Assembly: GCA_020854775.1 (NCBI GenBank)
Contig: JAHKLZ010000005.1
Location: forward strand, 183,736-247,735
Direction: 5' to 3'
DNA length: 64,000 bases
Origin: Candidatus Woesearchaeota archaeon
GTDB lineage: Archaea; Nanobdellota; Nanobdellia; Woesearchaeales; 21-14-0-10-32-9
In this document: one piece after another, positions 1 to 9,626 of the stretch
Layout: the number at the start of each line of letters is the position of its first letter
How positions within the stretch are numbered: the first letter of the stretch is position 1
Position numbers and translations under genes: made by a program
The notes under the pieces: generated by a model
Told to the model about the DNA's origin: nothing
Seen by the model: the letters and a program-made list of their open reading frames with translations, nothing else
Databases searched by the model: none

Positions 1-1
1 T

Positions 2-535
2 ACGTTAGATTCCGTTATAGCCATTAATTTATCTAATAAAGATAGTTGGCCTGTTGAAGGCGTATATGAAAAAAAGATTGATTATGATTTTTTGGATGTT
101 ATATTTTCTCCTAATACTCGTAGTGTTGGCGCTCATTTGAGTTTAAATTTTGAATATGTTAATTCTGATTTTAATAAGGATAATTTAATTAATTTGTTAG
201 TATTAGAAAATGATGATTTAACTAAATTAGATGTTGTTACTAAGATCAGGTTTTTTGTTGGCGATACTTCTTCTTTGATTAATTTTTATGGTTCTTTAAT
301 GCCTAATGATGAGTTTTCGGGTATTGCTAGAATAGCAACAGGTGTTTTTGGAAATCCTAATTTTAATGATTTGAAGAGTATGGATGGATTGTATAAAAGA
401 ATAGGTCAAACAGATATTTTGGTTCAGTCTGATTCAAAAAAAAGTTTTTTTTCTAGTAAGTCAGATACGCGTCATACTTATGTTCGTTTGTTAGAATTCG
501 AATATCAAGATGTTTTGCCTATGTATAGGAAGTAA
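2..535 (+). CDS. hypothetical protein, 5' end outside the window
   Basis: The frame is open from base 2, so the gene begins upstream of the window; a TTG at 92 is only one possible internal start. About 177 residues are visible, rich in Asp, Asn, Phe and Ser, with no transmembrane segment and no catalytic motif I recognise. The ORF ends with TAA at 533-535. A neighbouring frame stays open from about 525 to 626 and reads like plausible coding sequence, so the true C-terminus could differ if there is a frameshift near the stop. Function unknown. Confidence 0.6.
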   Translation, partial: TLDSVIAINLSNKDSWPVEGVYEKKIDYDFLDVIFSPNTRSVGAHLSLNFEYVNSDFNKDNLINLLVLENDDLTKLDVVTKIRFFVGDTSSLINFYGSLMPNDEFSGIARIATGVFGNPNFNDLKSMDGLYKRIGQTDILVQSDSKKSFFSSKSDTRHTYVRLLEFEYQDVLPMYRK

Positions 536-670
536 TCTTACGATAAAGAATAAATTGAGCAATCCAGAACATAATACTTTTTATGATTCTGTAAATCTTA
601 CTTATAAGCGTGCTTTGAATAATTAATTTTTTGATAATATTTATATACTTGTTTTTTTATTTTTTTATTT

Positions 671-1198
671 ATGTCTCGAAGTATTAGTGGTAGGAAGCCT
701 TTATTGGTTGTTAGACCTGACGTTATTAATGCTTTGTTTCCTTTGTTTTTTAAGAATTTCTTTGTTTTTTTACTTTTATGTTTTGGTTTATATTTCTTGT
801 TAGGCATATTTGTTAGTTTTGTTGATTTATTTGTTCTTCCCAATGCTGGTTTGGTTTTTTTGATTGTTTTTATTTTAACTTTTTTTTCTATTTCTTTTAG
901 GTTGATTATTCTTAGATTAACTAAGTATTATTTTTACGAGACTAACGCTGTTAAGGAATTTAGATTCATTGTTATTAGTAGAAAGTCCGTTGTTTATAGT
1001 CGTATTACTAATATCGTTTTGAAGGTTTCGTTGTGGGATCGTATTACTGGTGCGGGCAGCATTACTTTACACACTGGCGATGATGAAATGCCTGATTTAG
1101 TTATTCGTTATGTTAAAGATCCTGTCAAACTTGAGGAGTTAGTGTATTCTTTGATTCATAAGAAGAATTCTCATGTTAGCCACGTTGTTGATATGTAA
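671..1198 (+). CDS. PH-like (bPH2/YdbS-type) membrane protein
   Basis: This 175-residue protein has two hydrophobic segments at roughly residues 27-50 and 56-82. A soluble C-terminal half follows, with the pattern seen in bacterial PH-like membrane proteins: a short strand carrying RKSVVYSRITNI, then a WDRITGAGSITLHTG stretch and a VKDPVKLEELVYSLI helix. Such proteins are membrane anchored and their role is poorly defined. The ATG lies about 25 nt after a TATATA sequence at 642-647, which fits a leaderless mRNA. Family assignment rests on the motif pattern only. Confidence 0.7.
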   Translation: MSRSISGRKPLLVVRPDVINALFPLFFKNFFVFLLLCFGLYFLLGIFVSFVDLFVLPNAGLVFLIVFILTFFSISFRLIILRLTKYYFYETNAVKEFRFIVISRKSVVYSRITNIVLKVSLWDRITGAGSITLHTGDDEMPDLVIRYVKDPVKLEELVYSLIHKKNSHVSHVVDM

Positions 1199-1200
1199 AG

Positions 1201-1353
1201 TTAAGAAAAAAAATTTGAGTTTTTTATGCTTTGTTTTCTTATGTCTTGTTGCCATTTGAATGTTTCTAAGAATGTTATTTTGTTTTTGTATTCTTCCCAT
1301 TCGAAGTAGTTATTTGTTTTCTTAGTCATCATCATTTTTATTTTTTTAAGCAT
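1201..1353 (-). CDS. micro-protein, 50 aa, Lys-rich
   Basis: This small gene has a near-perfect GGAGGAG ribosome-binding site 6-8 nt before its ATG. Its start overlaps the stop codon of the preceding small gene (ATGCTTAA arrangement). The product is basic and aromatic, begins with a Lys/Met-rich stretch, and carries EYKNKITF at about residues 21-28. A similar EYIQKITF string occurs in the first gene of this trio. There is no membrane segment. Function unknown; reality is supported by the ribosome-binding site and the chained overlaps. Confidence 0.6.
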   Translation of the reverse strand: MLKKIKMMMTKKTNNYFEWEEYKNKITFLETFKWQQDIRKQSIKNSNFFS

Positions 1354-1486
1354 TTTCTTCTCCTCCTACTAAGTAGTCGTCAAAGTAGTCTATGTCTTCG
1401 TTTATTAGTCTGTGTTCTATTAGTATTGGTATTAATCTTTTGTTTATTTGTTCGTATTTGTCTATTTCTTCTTGGTATTTTTTCAT
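1346..1486 (-). CDS. micro-protein, 46 aa, acidic
   Basis: This is the middle gene of three overlapping micro-genes. The ATG is preceded by GAGAGGTG, a good archaeal ribosome-binding site that also contains the last codons of the upstream gene. The product is rich in Glu, Asp, Tyr and Ile (EEIDKYEQINKR near the start, EDIDYFDDYL near the end), the opposite charge of its downstream neighbour. That contrast hints at a pair that could interact, as small antitoxin/toxin pairs do, but nothing in the sequence proves this. Confidence 0.6.
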   Translation of the reverse strand: MKKYQEEIDKYEQINKRLIPILIEHRLINEDIDYFDDYLVGGEENA

Positions 1487-1491
1487 GTTTT

Positions 1492-1581
1492 TCACCTCTC
1501 TAGGTTTTTCATTGTCTGTCTCATTATTTGTGAGAATGTTATTTTTTGTATGTATTCAGGGTTTGTGTGGTTGTTATTCAT
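1492..1581 (-). CDS. micro-protein, 29 aa
   Basis: This is the first and shortest gene of the micro-operon. A GAGGTG sequence sits just ahead of its ATG, and a TTTAAA-type TATA box lies at about 1616-1624. The peptide contains PEYIQKITFSQIM, echoing the EYKNKITF motif in the third gene, and ends in a Lys-Asn-Leu-Glu-Arg tail. The short length makes it uncertain alone, but it sits in register with two further small genes that have good ribosome-binding sites. Confidence 0.5.
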   Translation of the reverse strand: MNNNHTNPEYIQKITFSQIMRQTMKNLER

Positions 1582-1615
1582 TGTTTTTCACCTCACACCT
1601 TATTGGTTTGGTTTA

Positions 1616-1686
1616 GTTTAAATACTCCGCGCGCACGTTTGTCCAGTGCTTGTGTTTTTAAATAGGTCTAAGAAAAGTTTATAAAA
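1616..1686. promoter_or_regulatory. divergent promoter region
   Basis: Two AT-rich boxes sit back to back. On the minus strand TATTTAAAC (1616-1624) faces the micro-gene trio; on the plus strand TTTTTAAATA (1655-1664) and TTTATAAAA (1678-1686) face the SecB-like gene. A GC-rich stretch, CCGCGCGCACG, lies between them and is unusual in such an AT-rich genome. Box assignment is by sequence resemblance only. Confidence 0.45.
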
Positions 1687-1717
1687 GAAGATTAATTCTA
1701 GTGGATTGGTGATGTAC

Positions 1718-2146
1718 ATGAATATACTAAATATAACTTTTAATGGTATAAGCGCAGAGAGAAAATCCGTGCCTAAAGGCAGTATTTCTGTTTCTAACAA
1801 TATCAAGATTGAAGGCGTGGAAGAAGTTAAAATGGGTCTTGATAAGACTAAAAGTGCTTTGAAGTTCTTATTTTCTTATAAAACTGTTTATTCTCCTGAT
1901 ATTGCATCTATTGAGCTTAAAGGTGAGCTTTTAAGTTTAGTTGATGTTGCTGAAGCAACAATTATTCTTGATAAGTGGAAAAAAGATAAATCTTTAGACA
2001 AAGATAATGCTAAAGTTGTTATTAATAACGTTATGAATAAATGCACAGTCGAAGTTATTTTGTTATCTAGAGAGCTTGGTTTGCCTTCTCCTATTCCTAT
2101 GCCTAGTGTGAAGGATGATTCTAATAACAAACCTGCTAAGAAATAA
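1718..2146 (+). CDS. conserved archaeal SecB-like protein
   Basis: The preferred start is ATG 1718, because GGTGAT (1708-1713) is an exact match to the archaeal anti-Shine-Dalgarno and lies 5-6 nt upstream. The 142-residue product resembles an archaeal family I recall from Thermococcales and Methanocaldococcus: an AERK-type N-terminus, a middle beta-strand IELKGELL, and a C-terminal helix running into LPSPIPMPSV. That layout recalls the SecB chaperone fold, in which small cytosolic oligomers hold unfolded proteins. The SecB link is an inference from layout. It is a single gene, divergent from the micro-operon. Confidence 0.5.
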   Translation: MNILNITFNGISAERKSVPKGSISVSNNIKIEGVEEVKMGLDKTKSALKFLFSYKTVYSPDIASIELKGELLSLVDVAEATIILDKWKKDKSLDKDNAKVVINNVMNKCTVEVILLSRELGLPSPIPMPSVKDDSNNKPAKK

Positions 2147-2164
2147 TTATTTTTTTTGTTTTTT

Positions 2165-2746
2165 TTATTTTAATTTTCCTTTGAAAGCTATTTCTTTTAG
2201 TGATTTTCTGTTACTTGGTTGTTCTCTCTCTTTTAATTGTAAAGGTAAATCTTCTTTGTTTCCTGGTTTTCCTATTGCTATCATTGCTTCTACTTTGTAT
2301 GCGTCAGATATGTTCGCGATTTTTCTTGCTTCTTCGTGATCAAATCCTCCTATTCCATGTGCTATTAAGTCATTCATTGTTGCTTGTAGCGCTAGGTTTT
2401 GCCAAGCGGCGCCTGTATCAAAAGAATGTGTTTTTGAATATTCTTCGTTGTATTCAAAGTTTTTTCTTGAAACTAAGATTATTAGTGCTGAAGCATTTTT
2501 TGCCCAAGATTTATTGAAATCTATTAATAAATTTAAGAATTGGTTCCATTCTTCTGAATCTCTTAATGCGTAAATAAATCTCCAAGGTTGACTATTATAA
2601 GAAGATGGTGCCCATTTTGCTGCTTCAAATAAAGCTAGTAGTTCTTGTTCTGTTATACTTTCTGGTTTCATTGCTCTTGGAGACCATCTGTTTATGAATA
2701 ATTCATTAATTTTTTGTTCTGTTTTTCTATGTTCTGTTAATTTCAT
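2165..2746 (-). CDS. nitroreductase-family flavoprotein
   Basis: The 193-residue protein shows the nitroreductase fold signatures: RWSPRAM near residue 20, then EAAKWAPSSYNSQPWRF around 41-57, which forms the FMN site. A central helix reads AWQNLALQA, and the GIGGFDHEEARK region is followed by AIGKPG. Members are homodimeric FMN enzymes that reduce nitro groups, quinones or other electrophiles with NAD(P)H. Length is normal. The SYNSQPWRF type resembles enzymes of the nitroreductase family 7 group. A second, different nitroreductase lies at 20.2 kb. Substrate cannot be deduced. Confidence 0.9.
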   Translation of the reverse strand: MKLTEHRKTEQKINELFINRWSPRAMKPESITEQELLALFEAAKWAPSSYNSQPWRFIYALRDSEEWNQFLNLLIDFNKSWAKNASALIILVSRKNFEYNEEYSKTHSFDTGAAWQNLALQATMNDLIAHGIGGFDHEEARKIANISDAYKVEAMIAIGKPGNKEDLPLQLKEREQPSNRKSLKEIAFKGKLK

Positions 2747-2831
2747 ATTTTACCTCTTGTTAGAACTTGTTTAATCTAGGAATATTAGTTTTTATTTAAG
2801 TTTTTTTAAGAATCTTAAAGGATTTATTTTT

Positions 2832-3122
2832 TTAGTTAAAGAAATAAGACTTGTTTGATTCTTGATTATTAACTTGTTTTGTTATTGTTTCATATTTCGT
2901 TTTTATTAAAGGTATTAATTCATTTTTAAATATTTTATCTAAGTCATTATAAAAAAACATCGATATTGTTGCTCCCATCATTATTATGCCGACTTGTACT
3001 CTTTTCCAAGCTCTTGATGTTTTATCTTGGTATTTTTGGAAGTCATATAAATAACGTGGTTCACTTAATATTATTTTTTGATTTGTTTCTTTTTCCAGTA
3101 ATTTTTTTTCTAATAAGTTCAT
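2832..3122 (-). CDS. small single-pass membrane protein
   Basis: An upstream in-frame extension reads through a long poly-A run and into the Cdc48 gene, so I prefer the ATG at 3122, giving 96 residues. The N-terminal half is charged (Lys/Glu-rich), and one hydrophobic segment, VGIIMMGATISMFFY, lies near the middle. It follows cdc48 on the same strand and may be cotranscribed. I recognise no family. Confidence 0.5.
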   Translation of the reverse strand: MNLLEKKLLEKETNQKIILSEPRYLYDFQKYQDKTSRAWKRVQVGIIMMGATISMFFYNDLDKIFKNELIPLIKTKYETITKQVNNQESNKSYFFN

Positions 3123-3168
3123 TTTTAATCTTAATATTGTTCTTTTATTATTTAAAAAAAAAAAAAGA

Positions 3169-5478
3169 TTATCCGTAGTAACTAGGTCTTTCATCTTTTA
3201 GTTGTTTTCCTGCTGCGGATCTGAAATGATTTTGTATCTCTGCGTAAGCGTCTTGAACTTCTTTTGTTATTGACGGTCTTACTTTTTTAAGCGCTTCTTC
3301 AAAGAATTCTTTTTTAATAACAGTGGTTTTCAAGTCTTTTCTTAGTGCTAGCATAGCTGCTTCTCTACATAAGCTTTCTATGTCAGCTCCTGAGTATCCG
3401 TCTGTTTTGTCTACGAAGTCTTTTAAATTGACGTCTTTAGCTAAAGGCATTCCTTTTGTATGTACTTTGAATATTGCTTCTCTTGCTTTTTTGTCAGGTG
3501 CGCTTACTAGTAGTATTCTGTCAAATCTTCCAGGTCTTAGAAGTGCTGTGTCTAATAAGTCAGGTCTGTTCGTTGCAGCTATTATTACTATGTCTGCTAA
3601 GTCTTGCATGCCGTCCATTTCTGTTAATAATTGATTTACTACTCTTTCTGTTGTGTGACTATCGTTTGTTCCAACGTGTCTTCTTGGTGCTACGCTATCT
3701 ATTTCATCAAAAAAAACTATGCATGGGCTTGCTTGTCTTGCTTTTTTGAATATTTCCCTTATTGCTTTCTCTGATTCTCCAACCCATTTGTTTAGTAATT
3801 CAGGTCCTTTCACAGATATGAAATTGGATTCTGATTCTTTTGCTACCGCTTTAGCAAGTAATGTTTTTCCTGTTCCAGGAGGTCCATATAGAAGTACTCC
3901 TTTTGGAGGTCTTACACCTAATTTTTGGAATTCTCCTTTGTGTTTTAATGGCCAGTCAACTGATTCTATTAGTTCTTGTTTTACTTCTTCTAATCCTCCA
4001 ACTTGTTCCCAAGTAGTTTTTGGTGTTTCAAATAATACTTCTCTTAGTGACGATGGTCTTACTGATTTTAGTGCTTCTTTAAAGTCTTCCATTGTTATTT
4101 TTATTTCGCTAAGAGTTTCTTCTGATATTTTTTGGTCTTCTTTAAGATTTAATTGTGGAAGTATTTTTCTTAATACGTTCATTGCTGCTTCTCTGGATAG
4201 ACTAGCGAGGTCTGCGCCTACAAATCCATGGGTGACTTCTGCTAGTTTTTCTAAAGATACATCTTTGTCTAGAGGCATGTTTCTTGTGTGAATTTTTAAT
4301 ATTTTTAGTCTTCCTTCATATTGTGGTACTCCTATTACTAATTCACGGTCGAATCTTCCAGGTCTTCTTAATGCAGGATCTAAAGAATTAGGTATGTTTG
4401 TAGCTGCTATAACTACTATTTTTCCTCTGCTTTTTAGTCCATCCATTAATGCTAAGAGTTGTGCTACTACTCTTCTTTCTACTTCTCCTTTGCTTTCTTC
4501 TCTTTTTGTTGCTATCGCGTCTATTTCATCAAAAAATATTATGCTTGGAGCGTTTTTTTCTGCTTCTTCAAATATTTTTCTTAGATTGGCTTCGCTTTCT
4601 CCATAGAATTTGCTCATGATTTCTGGTCCGTTAATAACGTAGAAGTTGCTGTTTGTTTCGTTTGCTACTGCTCTTGCAACTATGGTTTTTCCTGTTCCTG
4701 GCGGTCCATGCAATAAGACTCCTTTCGGTGGTTCTATTCCTAGTCTTTGGAATAATTCAGGGTGTTTTAATGGTAATTCTACCATTTCTCTGATTTTTTC
4801 TAGTTCGTCATCTAATCCCCCTATGTCTTCGTAGGATACTTCCACAGTTGTTGTTTCTTTTTCTTCTTCTGTGCTTGGTTCTACTCCTTCTTGTTTGTAT
4901 TCGAATTGTGTTTCTTCATTTATGACTACTGGTCCTTGTTTTGGATCTGTTTCTAAAACTACGAATTTTATGTCTGGAAATCCGAACATGCTTTCTAATA
5001 CATCCGCTATTCTAGCTGAGTCTCCTAGTGCTGATGTTCTTTTTTTGAATTTGGACATTGCTACTAAGTCTCCTTTGAATACTGCTCTTCCTACGAATCC
5101 TAATTTGAATAAGTCTAGATTTGATGCTTTAATTATTAATCCTTCTCTTGCAGGAGCTATTATTACTTTTTTTGCATCTGTTACTTCTGCTTTTTTTACT
5201 GATACCCATTCTCCTATTCCTGCTTTTGCATTTCTTCTTAGAAGGCCGTCCATTCTTATTATTGGTAATCCTATGTCTCCTGGTAAAGCCCTATCCACTA
5301 TTCCTATGGTTGTTCTTTGTCCTTTTATTTCTACGAAGTGTCCTTCTCGTACGCCTAGTTTCTTCATGTACCCGCTGTCTATTCTTATTATGCCTTTGTT
5401 TACGTCATCCTGTATGGATTCTGTTACTTTTAAGTTTAGTTCCACGTTGTTATTGTTATTTTCATTTTCTTCAACCAT
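3169..5478 (-). CDS. cdc48: Cdc48/p97 (VCP-like) double AAA+ ATPase
   Basis: The 769 residues match the full family length. A double-psi barrel N domain and CDC48_2 domain span about 15-195. D1 has Walker A GPPGTGKT at 259-266 and Walker B FFDEID at 315-320. D2 has Walker A at 532-539 and Walker B at 589-594. Arginine-finger motifs RPGRFDR occur at about 372-378 and 648-654. The protein forms a hexameric unfoldase that threads substrates for proteolysis or complex disassembly in the cytosol. The C-terminus ends in SYYG, close to the aromatic tail (YG) used by eukaryotic p97 for cofactor binding. Upstream is a P-type ATPase in the same direction, about 130 nt away. Confidence 0.97.
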   Translation of the reverse strand: MVEENENNNNNVELNLKVTESIQDDVNKGIIRIDSGYMKKLGVREGHFVEIKGQRTTIGIVDRALPGDIGLPIIRMDGLLRRNAKAGIGEWVSVKKAEVTDAKKVIIAPAREGLIIKASNLDLFKLGFVGRAVFKGDLVAMSKFKKRTSALGDSARIADVLESMFGFPDIKFVVLETDPKQGPVVINEETQFEYKQEGVEPSTEEEKETTTVEVSYEDIGGLDDELEKIREMVELPLKHPELFQRLGIEPPKGVLLHGPPGTGKTIVARAVANETNSNFYVINGPEIMSKFYGESEANLRKIFEEAEKNAPSIIFFDEIDAIATKREESKGEVERRVVAQLLALMDGLKSRGKIVVIAATNIPNSLDPALRRPGRFDRELVIGVPQYEGRLKILKIHTRNMPLDKDVSLEKLAEVTHGFVGADLASLSREAAMNVLRKILPQLNLKEDQKISEETLSEIKITMEDFKEALKSVRPSSLREVLFETPKTTWEQVGGLEEVKQELIESVDWPLKHKGEFQKLGVRPPKGVLLYGPPGTGKTLLAKAVAKESESNFISVKGPELLNKWVGESEKAIREIFKKARQASPCIVFFDEIDSVAPRRHVGTNDSHTTERVVNQLLTEMDGMQDLADIVIIAATNRPDLLDTALLRPGRFDRILLVSAPDKKAREAIFKVHTKGMPLAKDVNLKDFVDKTDGYSGADIESLCREAAMLALRKDLKTTVIKKEFFEEALKKVRPSITKEVQDAYAEIQNHFRSAAGKQLKDERPSYYG

Positions 5479-5605
5479 TTTGTTTCATCCCCTCTGAAAA
5501 AATTGTGCTTTTTTTAAACCTGTTTAGAGTATTAATTATTATTTTATTTAAGAATAAAACTCAGTATTTATATTTTTTGAAAAAAAACATGATAATAAAA
5601 AAATA

Positions 5606-8398
5606 TTATTCTATTTTGTATATGGATCCGCCTTTTCCTCGTAGTCTGTTTTGTTCTTCGAATTCGCTTTTTATCATTAGTTTTATTACTTCACTTACTG
5701 CTATTACAGACATGCTAACTATTATTATTATGAGCCAATCCTTTAATAGTAGAGCTTCTGTTCCTAATATTCCTTGTGCGGGCGCCCAATACACCGCTAA
5801 TAAGGTGCATAAAAATGATAGTCCCACCGCTATGAATATGTATTTGTTTTTGAAAAAGTTATTATTAAATATGGTTGTGTGTAGTGATCTCGCGTTGAAT
5901 GTATGGAATAATTCGAACATTATTAGTGTTACGAATGCTACTGTTCTTGCTTTTTCTATTGTTGCTCCTGCTACTTCTAATTCCCATATGAATAATAAGA
6001 GTGTTCCTACGAATAGTATAGGTACTAATACTAGTATTTTTAGTAATACATATCCTGATAATAGTTTTTCTTTTGGGTTTCTGGGTTTTTGTTGCATTAC
6101 TTTATCTCTTGTTGGTTCTATGCTTAGAGCGCTTGCTGGGAAAGTGCTTGTTACTATGTTTACGAATAATACCATTATCGCGGTTAATGGGTTTAGTATT
6201 CCTATTAGTACTGAGATAAATATTAAGGTTACTTCTGTGAAGTTTCCTGTTAGTAAGTAGTATATGAATCGTCTTATGTTGCTATATATTGTTCTTCCTT
6301 GTTTTACTGCTTTTACTATTGTGCTGAAGCTATCATCTGCTAGTACCATGTTAGATGCTTCTCTTGCGACGTCTGTTCCTGTTTTGCCCATGCTTACTCC
6401 TATGTCTGCTTTTTTTAGAGCTGGTGCGTCATTTACGCCGTCTCCAGTCATTGCCACTATTTCTCCTAGTCTTTGTAGTGAATTTACGATTCTGAATTTG
6501 TGTTCGGGTGTTGCTCTCGCGAATATTACTACTTTGCTCATTGCGTTATCTAAGTCTTCATCATCCATGTTATCTAGTTCTGATCCTTCTATGATTAAGT
6601 CATATTTGGATTTTACTAAGCCTAATTTTTTGCCTATGCTAGTAGCTGTGTGTTTATGATCTCCTGTTACTATTATTACTTTTATTCCTGCGCTTACGCA
6701 TTCTTCTACTGCTTTGTAAACATCTTCTTTTATTGGATCTTCTATTCCTAATAAGCCTTCTAGAACATATCCTTTTTCTAAGTGTTTGAGTTCTGCTTTT
6801 GTTATTTCTCCTCTTTTGTCAAGTTTTATTGGTTTGGGTATTTTTTTTGTTGCTAGCGCTAATACTCTTAGTGTTAGTGAAGCGTATCTTGTTAATTTTG
6901 CTGAGAGTCTTGCTTTGTCTTTAGGAGTTAGTTTTTTTATTTTTCCTTGTATTCTTATGTAGTCACATTTTTCTATTATTTTATCGTATGCTCCTTTAAG
7001 GTACGCTGTTTGTGTTCCTTTATGTTTTGACTTATTTATTGTTATCATGTATTTTTGTCTTGAATCAAATGCTACTTCGTATAGTTTCGGATTGTCTTCT
7101 TTCATTAAAGCGTCATCTATTCCTGCGCTTTTGGCTAATGTTAATAGAGCGCCTTCTGTTGGTTCTCCTGATAAAATCCATTCTCCTTCGTCGAATGTTA
7201 ATTCTGCGTTGTTGCATAAAACGCATGTTTTTAAGAATTCTTTGTGTTGTTGTAAATATTCTTTTTTTAATTGTTTGTCTTTTGTTGAAAACATGCTTAT
7301 TGGTTCGTATCCTTTTCCTGTTACGTCTATTTCTTCTCCTGAAGATAAGTATGCTTTTACGACTCTCATCTTGTTTTCTGTTAATGTTCCTGTTTTATCA
7401 GTGCATATAACCGTGGTTGTTCCTAGTGTTTCTACTGATCCTAAATCTTTAACTATGGCTTTTTGTTTTGCCATTTTTTTTACGCCGTTAGATAATCCTA
7501 GGGTTAATGCTAATGGGAAACTTTCTGGTATTCCTGATACTGCTAATACGCTCGTAAATAGTAGTGCTTCTAATAATTCCAGTCCTTGACTTAGTAATAT
7601 GAAAAAGAATAGTACACATATACCTATTACTGTTAAAGATATTCTTTTGCTCATTCCATCTAATTTTTTTTGTAGTGGACTTTTTACGTAGCCTATTTTT
7701 CTTAGAGTCATAGATATTTTTCCTAGTTCTGTTTTGATTCCTGTTTCTACAACTACTCCTAGTCCTGAGCCTCCTGATATATTTGTTCCGTTAAATATCA
7801 TGTTTGTTCTGTCTGATATTACTACTCCTGGTACATCTAGTCTTTCGGGGTATTTTGCTTTTGATACTGATTCTCCTGTAAGTATTGATTCGTCTACTCT
7901 TAATCCATTGCTTTCTATTATTCTTATATCTGCAGGAACTATCATTCCTCTTTTTAAGAAAACTATATCTCCTTGTACTAAGTTTTCAGCTAATATTTCT
8001 TTTCTTTTATTATTTCTTAATACATCTACTTTTTTTGCTGTTAATTTTGATAGTGCTTCTACTGATTTTCCTGCTCTATATTCTTGTATGAATCCTAGTA
8101 ATCCTGTGAATAGTATTATTACCATTATTACTATGAATTCTTCTACGTGATCTGAGAATAAGGATATTAATGATGCTGTTAATAATACATATATTAGTAA
8201 GCTGTTAAAGTTTCTTAGAAGCATTTTTAGAGCTGAGTTTTTTTCTTCTTTTGCTATGGTGTTAGGTCCGTTTTCTTGTAGTCTTTTTTTTGTTTCTTCT
8301 TCTGTGAGTCCTTGTCTGTTTGTTTTTGTTTCTGAGAATATTTCAGGTATTGATTTTATGTGCCAATTTCTATCTTCTGTTTTCATGTTTTCTGTCAT
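5606..8398 (-). CDS. P-type cation-transporting ATPase (P2 Ca2+-type)
   Basis: The 930-residue protein has the P2-ATPase plan: an N-terminal cation-ATPase domain, a TGES actuator motif at 174-177, and a DKTGT phosphorylation site at 334-338. A KAYLSSG-to-nucleotide domain follows, then the hinge TGDGVNDAPAL, and a six-helix C-terminal membrane domain. The M4 ion-site segment reads GIPESFPLAL (about 289-298) instead of the usual PEGLP or PEALP, so ion preference is uncertain; Ca2+ or another divalent or monovalent cation is possible. It acts in the cytoplasmic membrane, using ATP to expel or import cations. Confidence 0.93.
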   Translation of the reverse strand: MTENMKTEDRNWHIKSIPEIFSETKTNRQGLTEEETKKRLQENGPNTIAKEEKNSALKMLLRNFNSLLIYVLLTASLISLFSDHVEEFIVIMVIILFTGLLGFIQEYRAGKSVEALSKLTAKKVDVLRNNKRKEILAENLVQGDIVFLKRGMIVPADIRIIESNGLRVDESILTGESVSKAKYPERLDVPGVVISDRTNMIFNGTNISGGSGLGVVVETGIKTELGKISMTLRKIGYVKSPLQKKLDGMSKRISLTVIGICVLFFFILLSQGLELLEALLFTSVLAVSGIPESFPLALTLGLSNGVKKMAKQKAIVKDLGSVETLGTTTVICTDKTGTLTENKMRVVKAYLSSGEEIDVTGKGYEPISMFSTKDKQLKKEYLQQHKEFLKTCVLCNNAELTFDEGEWILSGEPTEGALLTLAKSAGIDDALMKEDNPKLYEVAFDSRQKYMITINKSKHKGTQTAYLKGAYDKIIEKCDYIRIQGKIKKLTPKDKARLSAKLTRYASLTLRVLALATKKIPKPIKLDKRGEITKAELKHLEKGYVLEGLLGIEDPIKEDVYKAVEECVSAGIKVIIVTGDHKHTATSIGKKLGLVKSKYDLIIEGSELDNMDDEDLDNAMSKVVIFARATPEHKFRIVNSLQRLGEIVAMTGDGVNDAPALKKADIGVSMGKTGTDVAREASNMVLADDSFSTIVKAVKQGRTIYSNIRRFIYYLLTGNFTEVTLIFISVLIGILNPLTAIMVLFVNIVTSTFPASALSIEPTRDKVMQQKPRNPKEKLLSGYVLLKILVLVPILFVGTLLLFIWELEVAGATIEKARTVAFVTLIMFELFHTFNARSLHTTIFNNNFFKNKYIFIAVGLSFLCTLLAVYWAPAQGILGTEALLLKDWLIIIIVSMSVIAVSEVIKLMIKSEFEEQNRLRGKGGSIYKIE

Positions 8399-8581
8399 TA
8401 ATTAACACCCTTTTTTTTAATAACCCTCTTTTTAACTTATGTTTTTAAGGAACTAAGTTATATATAAATGTTATAGTTATTTGTTTGTTTTTTATTAGTT
8501 AGGTTTAGTAAATAATATAAATAAGAAAGTATTTAGTTGTTTAAGCACGTTTTTTTGGGGTGTTTAGTGGTGGTTATTCAA

Positions 8582-9607
8582 ATGAGGGCGTTAAGGTTTG
8601 TATTTTTGTGTTTGTTTTTAGTTTTTTTGCTTTCTTTCATCGTTATTGCTCAGTCTTCTGATAGAATAGATAGTGATGGTGATGGTGTTATTGATGCATT
8701 TGATAATTGTCCAGATACTAATACAGGTGAAGGCTTACCTATTATTTTGAGGAATCCTGACTTTCTTGGTTGTTCTTGTTCTCAAATTTTTAGTTTGATG
8801 GAGCAAGAGTATTGTAAAGAAGTTTATTGTTTTCCTAATAGACCTTTAGAGATTAGGAATCGTGCTTTTTCTTCTAGGCCTAATCCTTGTCCTTCTCCTA
8901 GGTGTGAAGGTAATACTTTATTTAGTTATGTTATTGATGAGATTCGTTGTCATAGTGGTAAGGAACTTCCTTATGAGTGTGAAGAAATAATTATTGAGAA
9001 TTCTGATATTTGTATTAATGGTTTGTTGGATGTTGAGGATTTTTTTGTTGTTGATGATTCTGTTCCTATAGATATTTATGATTTAGTTGTTCTTTCTTAT
9101 CTTGAAGGTTCTGTTTTTGTTGATTATTTTGATATGAGGAGTAAATCTTCTTTAATTAATAATAATGATGTTGTTTTGGATAATGTTGTTGTTGAGCGCG
9201 AGGTTTCTGTTAATGAGCGACTTGTTAATAATAGGCGAATAGTTGTTGCTGATGTTTCTTTAGTTATTATTCCTGATAATTATGTTAGACTTGATGATTT
9301 TATTATTGTTGAGCGAATTCATGGTGATTTGAGTAATAAGAATCTTGTTATTAATGGGGATTATTTTTATGATTCTTCTAAGCAGTTAATTTTGTGGCGT
9401 GTTGATTCTTTGAAGGACGAGGTTGTTTTTTCTTATAGAATTACTCCTGGTTTTGATTTGGATTTTGAGTTTTTTGTTCAAGGTGATGTTAAAAATACTT
9501 TGTTCAGAGAATTGTTGCTTCCTTTGTTTTTATTGACTTTGCTTATTGGTTTGGTTGTTTCTTGGATTATTTCTATGCATGAGAAAAACAGAGTTTTTAA
9601 AAATTAG
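8582..9607 (+). CDS. secreted, membrane-anchored protein with thrombospondin type 3 motif
   Basis: I choose ATG 8582, behind a GGTGG, over upstream TTG/GTG codons. The 341-residue product begins with a signal peptide (RALRFVFLCLFLVFLLS). A calcium-binding thrombospondin type 3 repeat, DSDGDGVIDAFDNCPDT, follows at about residues 32-48, and then a Cys-rich region. The rest is a beta-rich extracellular body, and a C-terminal transmembrane helix (LLLPLFLLTLLIGLVV) ends in a short basic tail. It is probably a cell-surface protein exposed outside. The gene is followed at once by the RNase P RNA gene on the same strand. Confidence 0.75.
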   Translation: MRALRFVFLCLFLVFLLSFIVIAQSSDRIDSDGDGVIDAFDNCPDTNTGEGLPIILRNPDFLGCSCSQIFSLMEQEYCKEVYCFPNRPLEIRNRAFSSRPNPCPSPRCEGNTLFSYVIDEIRCHSGKELPYECEEIIIENSDICINGLLDVEDFFVVDDSVPIDIYDLVVLSYLEGSVFVDYFDMRSKSSLINNNDVVLDNVVVEREVSVNERLVNNRRIVVADVSLVIIPDNYVRLDDFIIVERIHGDLSNKNLVINGDYFYDSSKQLILWRVDSLKDEVVFSYRITPGFDLDFEFFVQGDVKNTLFRELLLPLFLLTLLIGLVVSWIISMHEKNRVFKN

Positions 9608-9626
9608 TTGTTCTTTCTTTTTGTTT

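Noticed and set aside
5148-6260. Long plus-strand frame opposite cdc48 and the P-type ATPase gene
   Set aside because: It is antisense to two clear genes, almost all Leu/Phe/Ile, and has no recognisable domain. The T-rich plus strand creates such shadows throughout the window.
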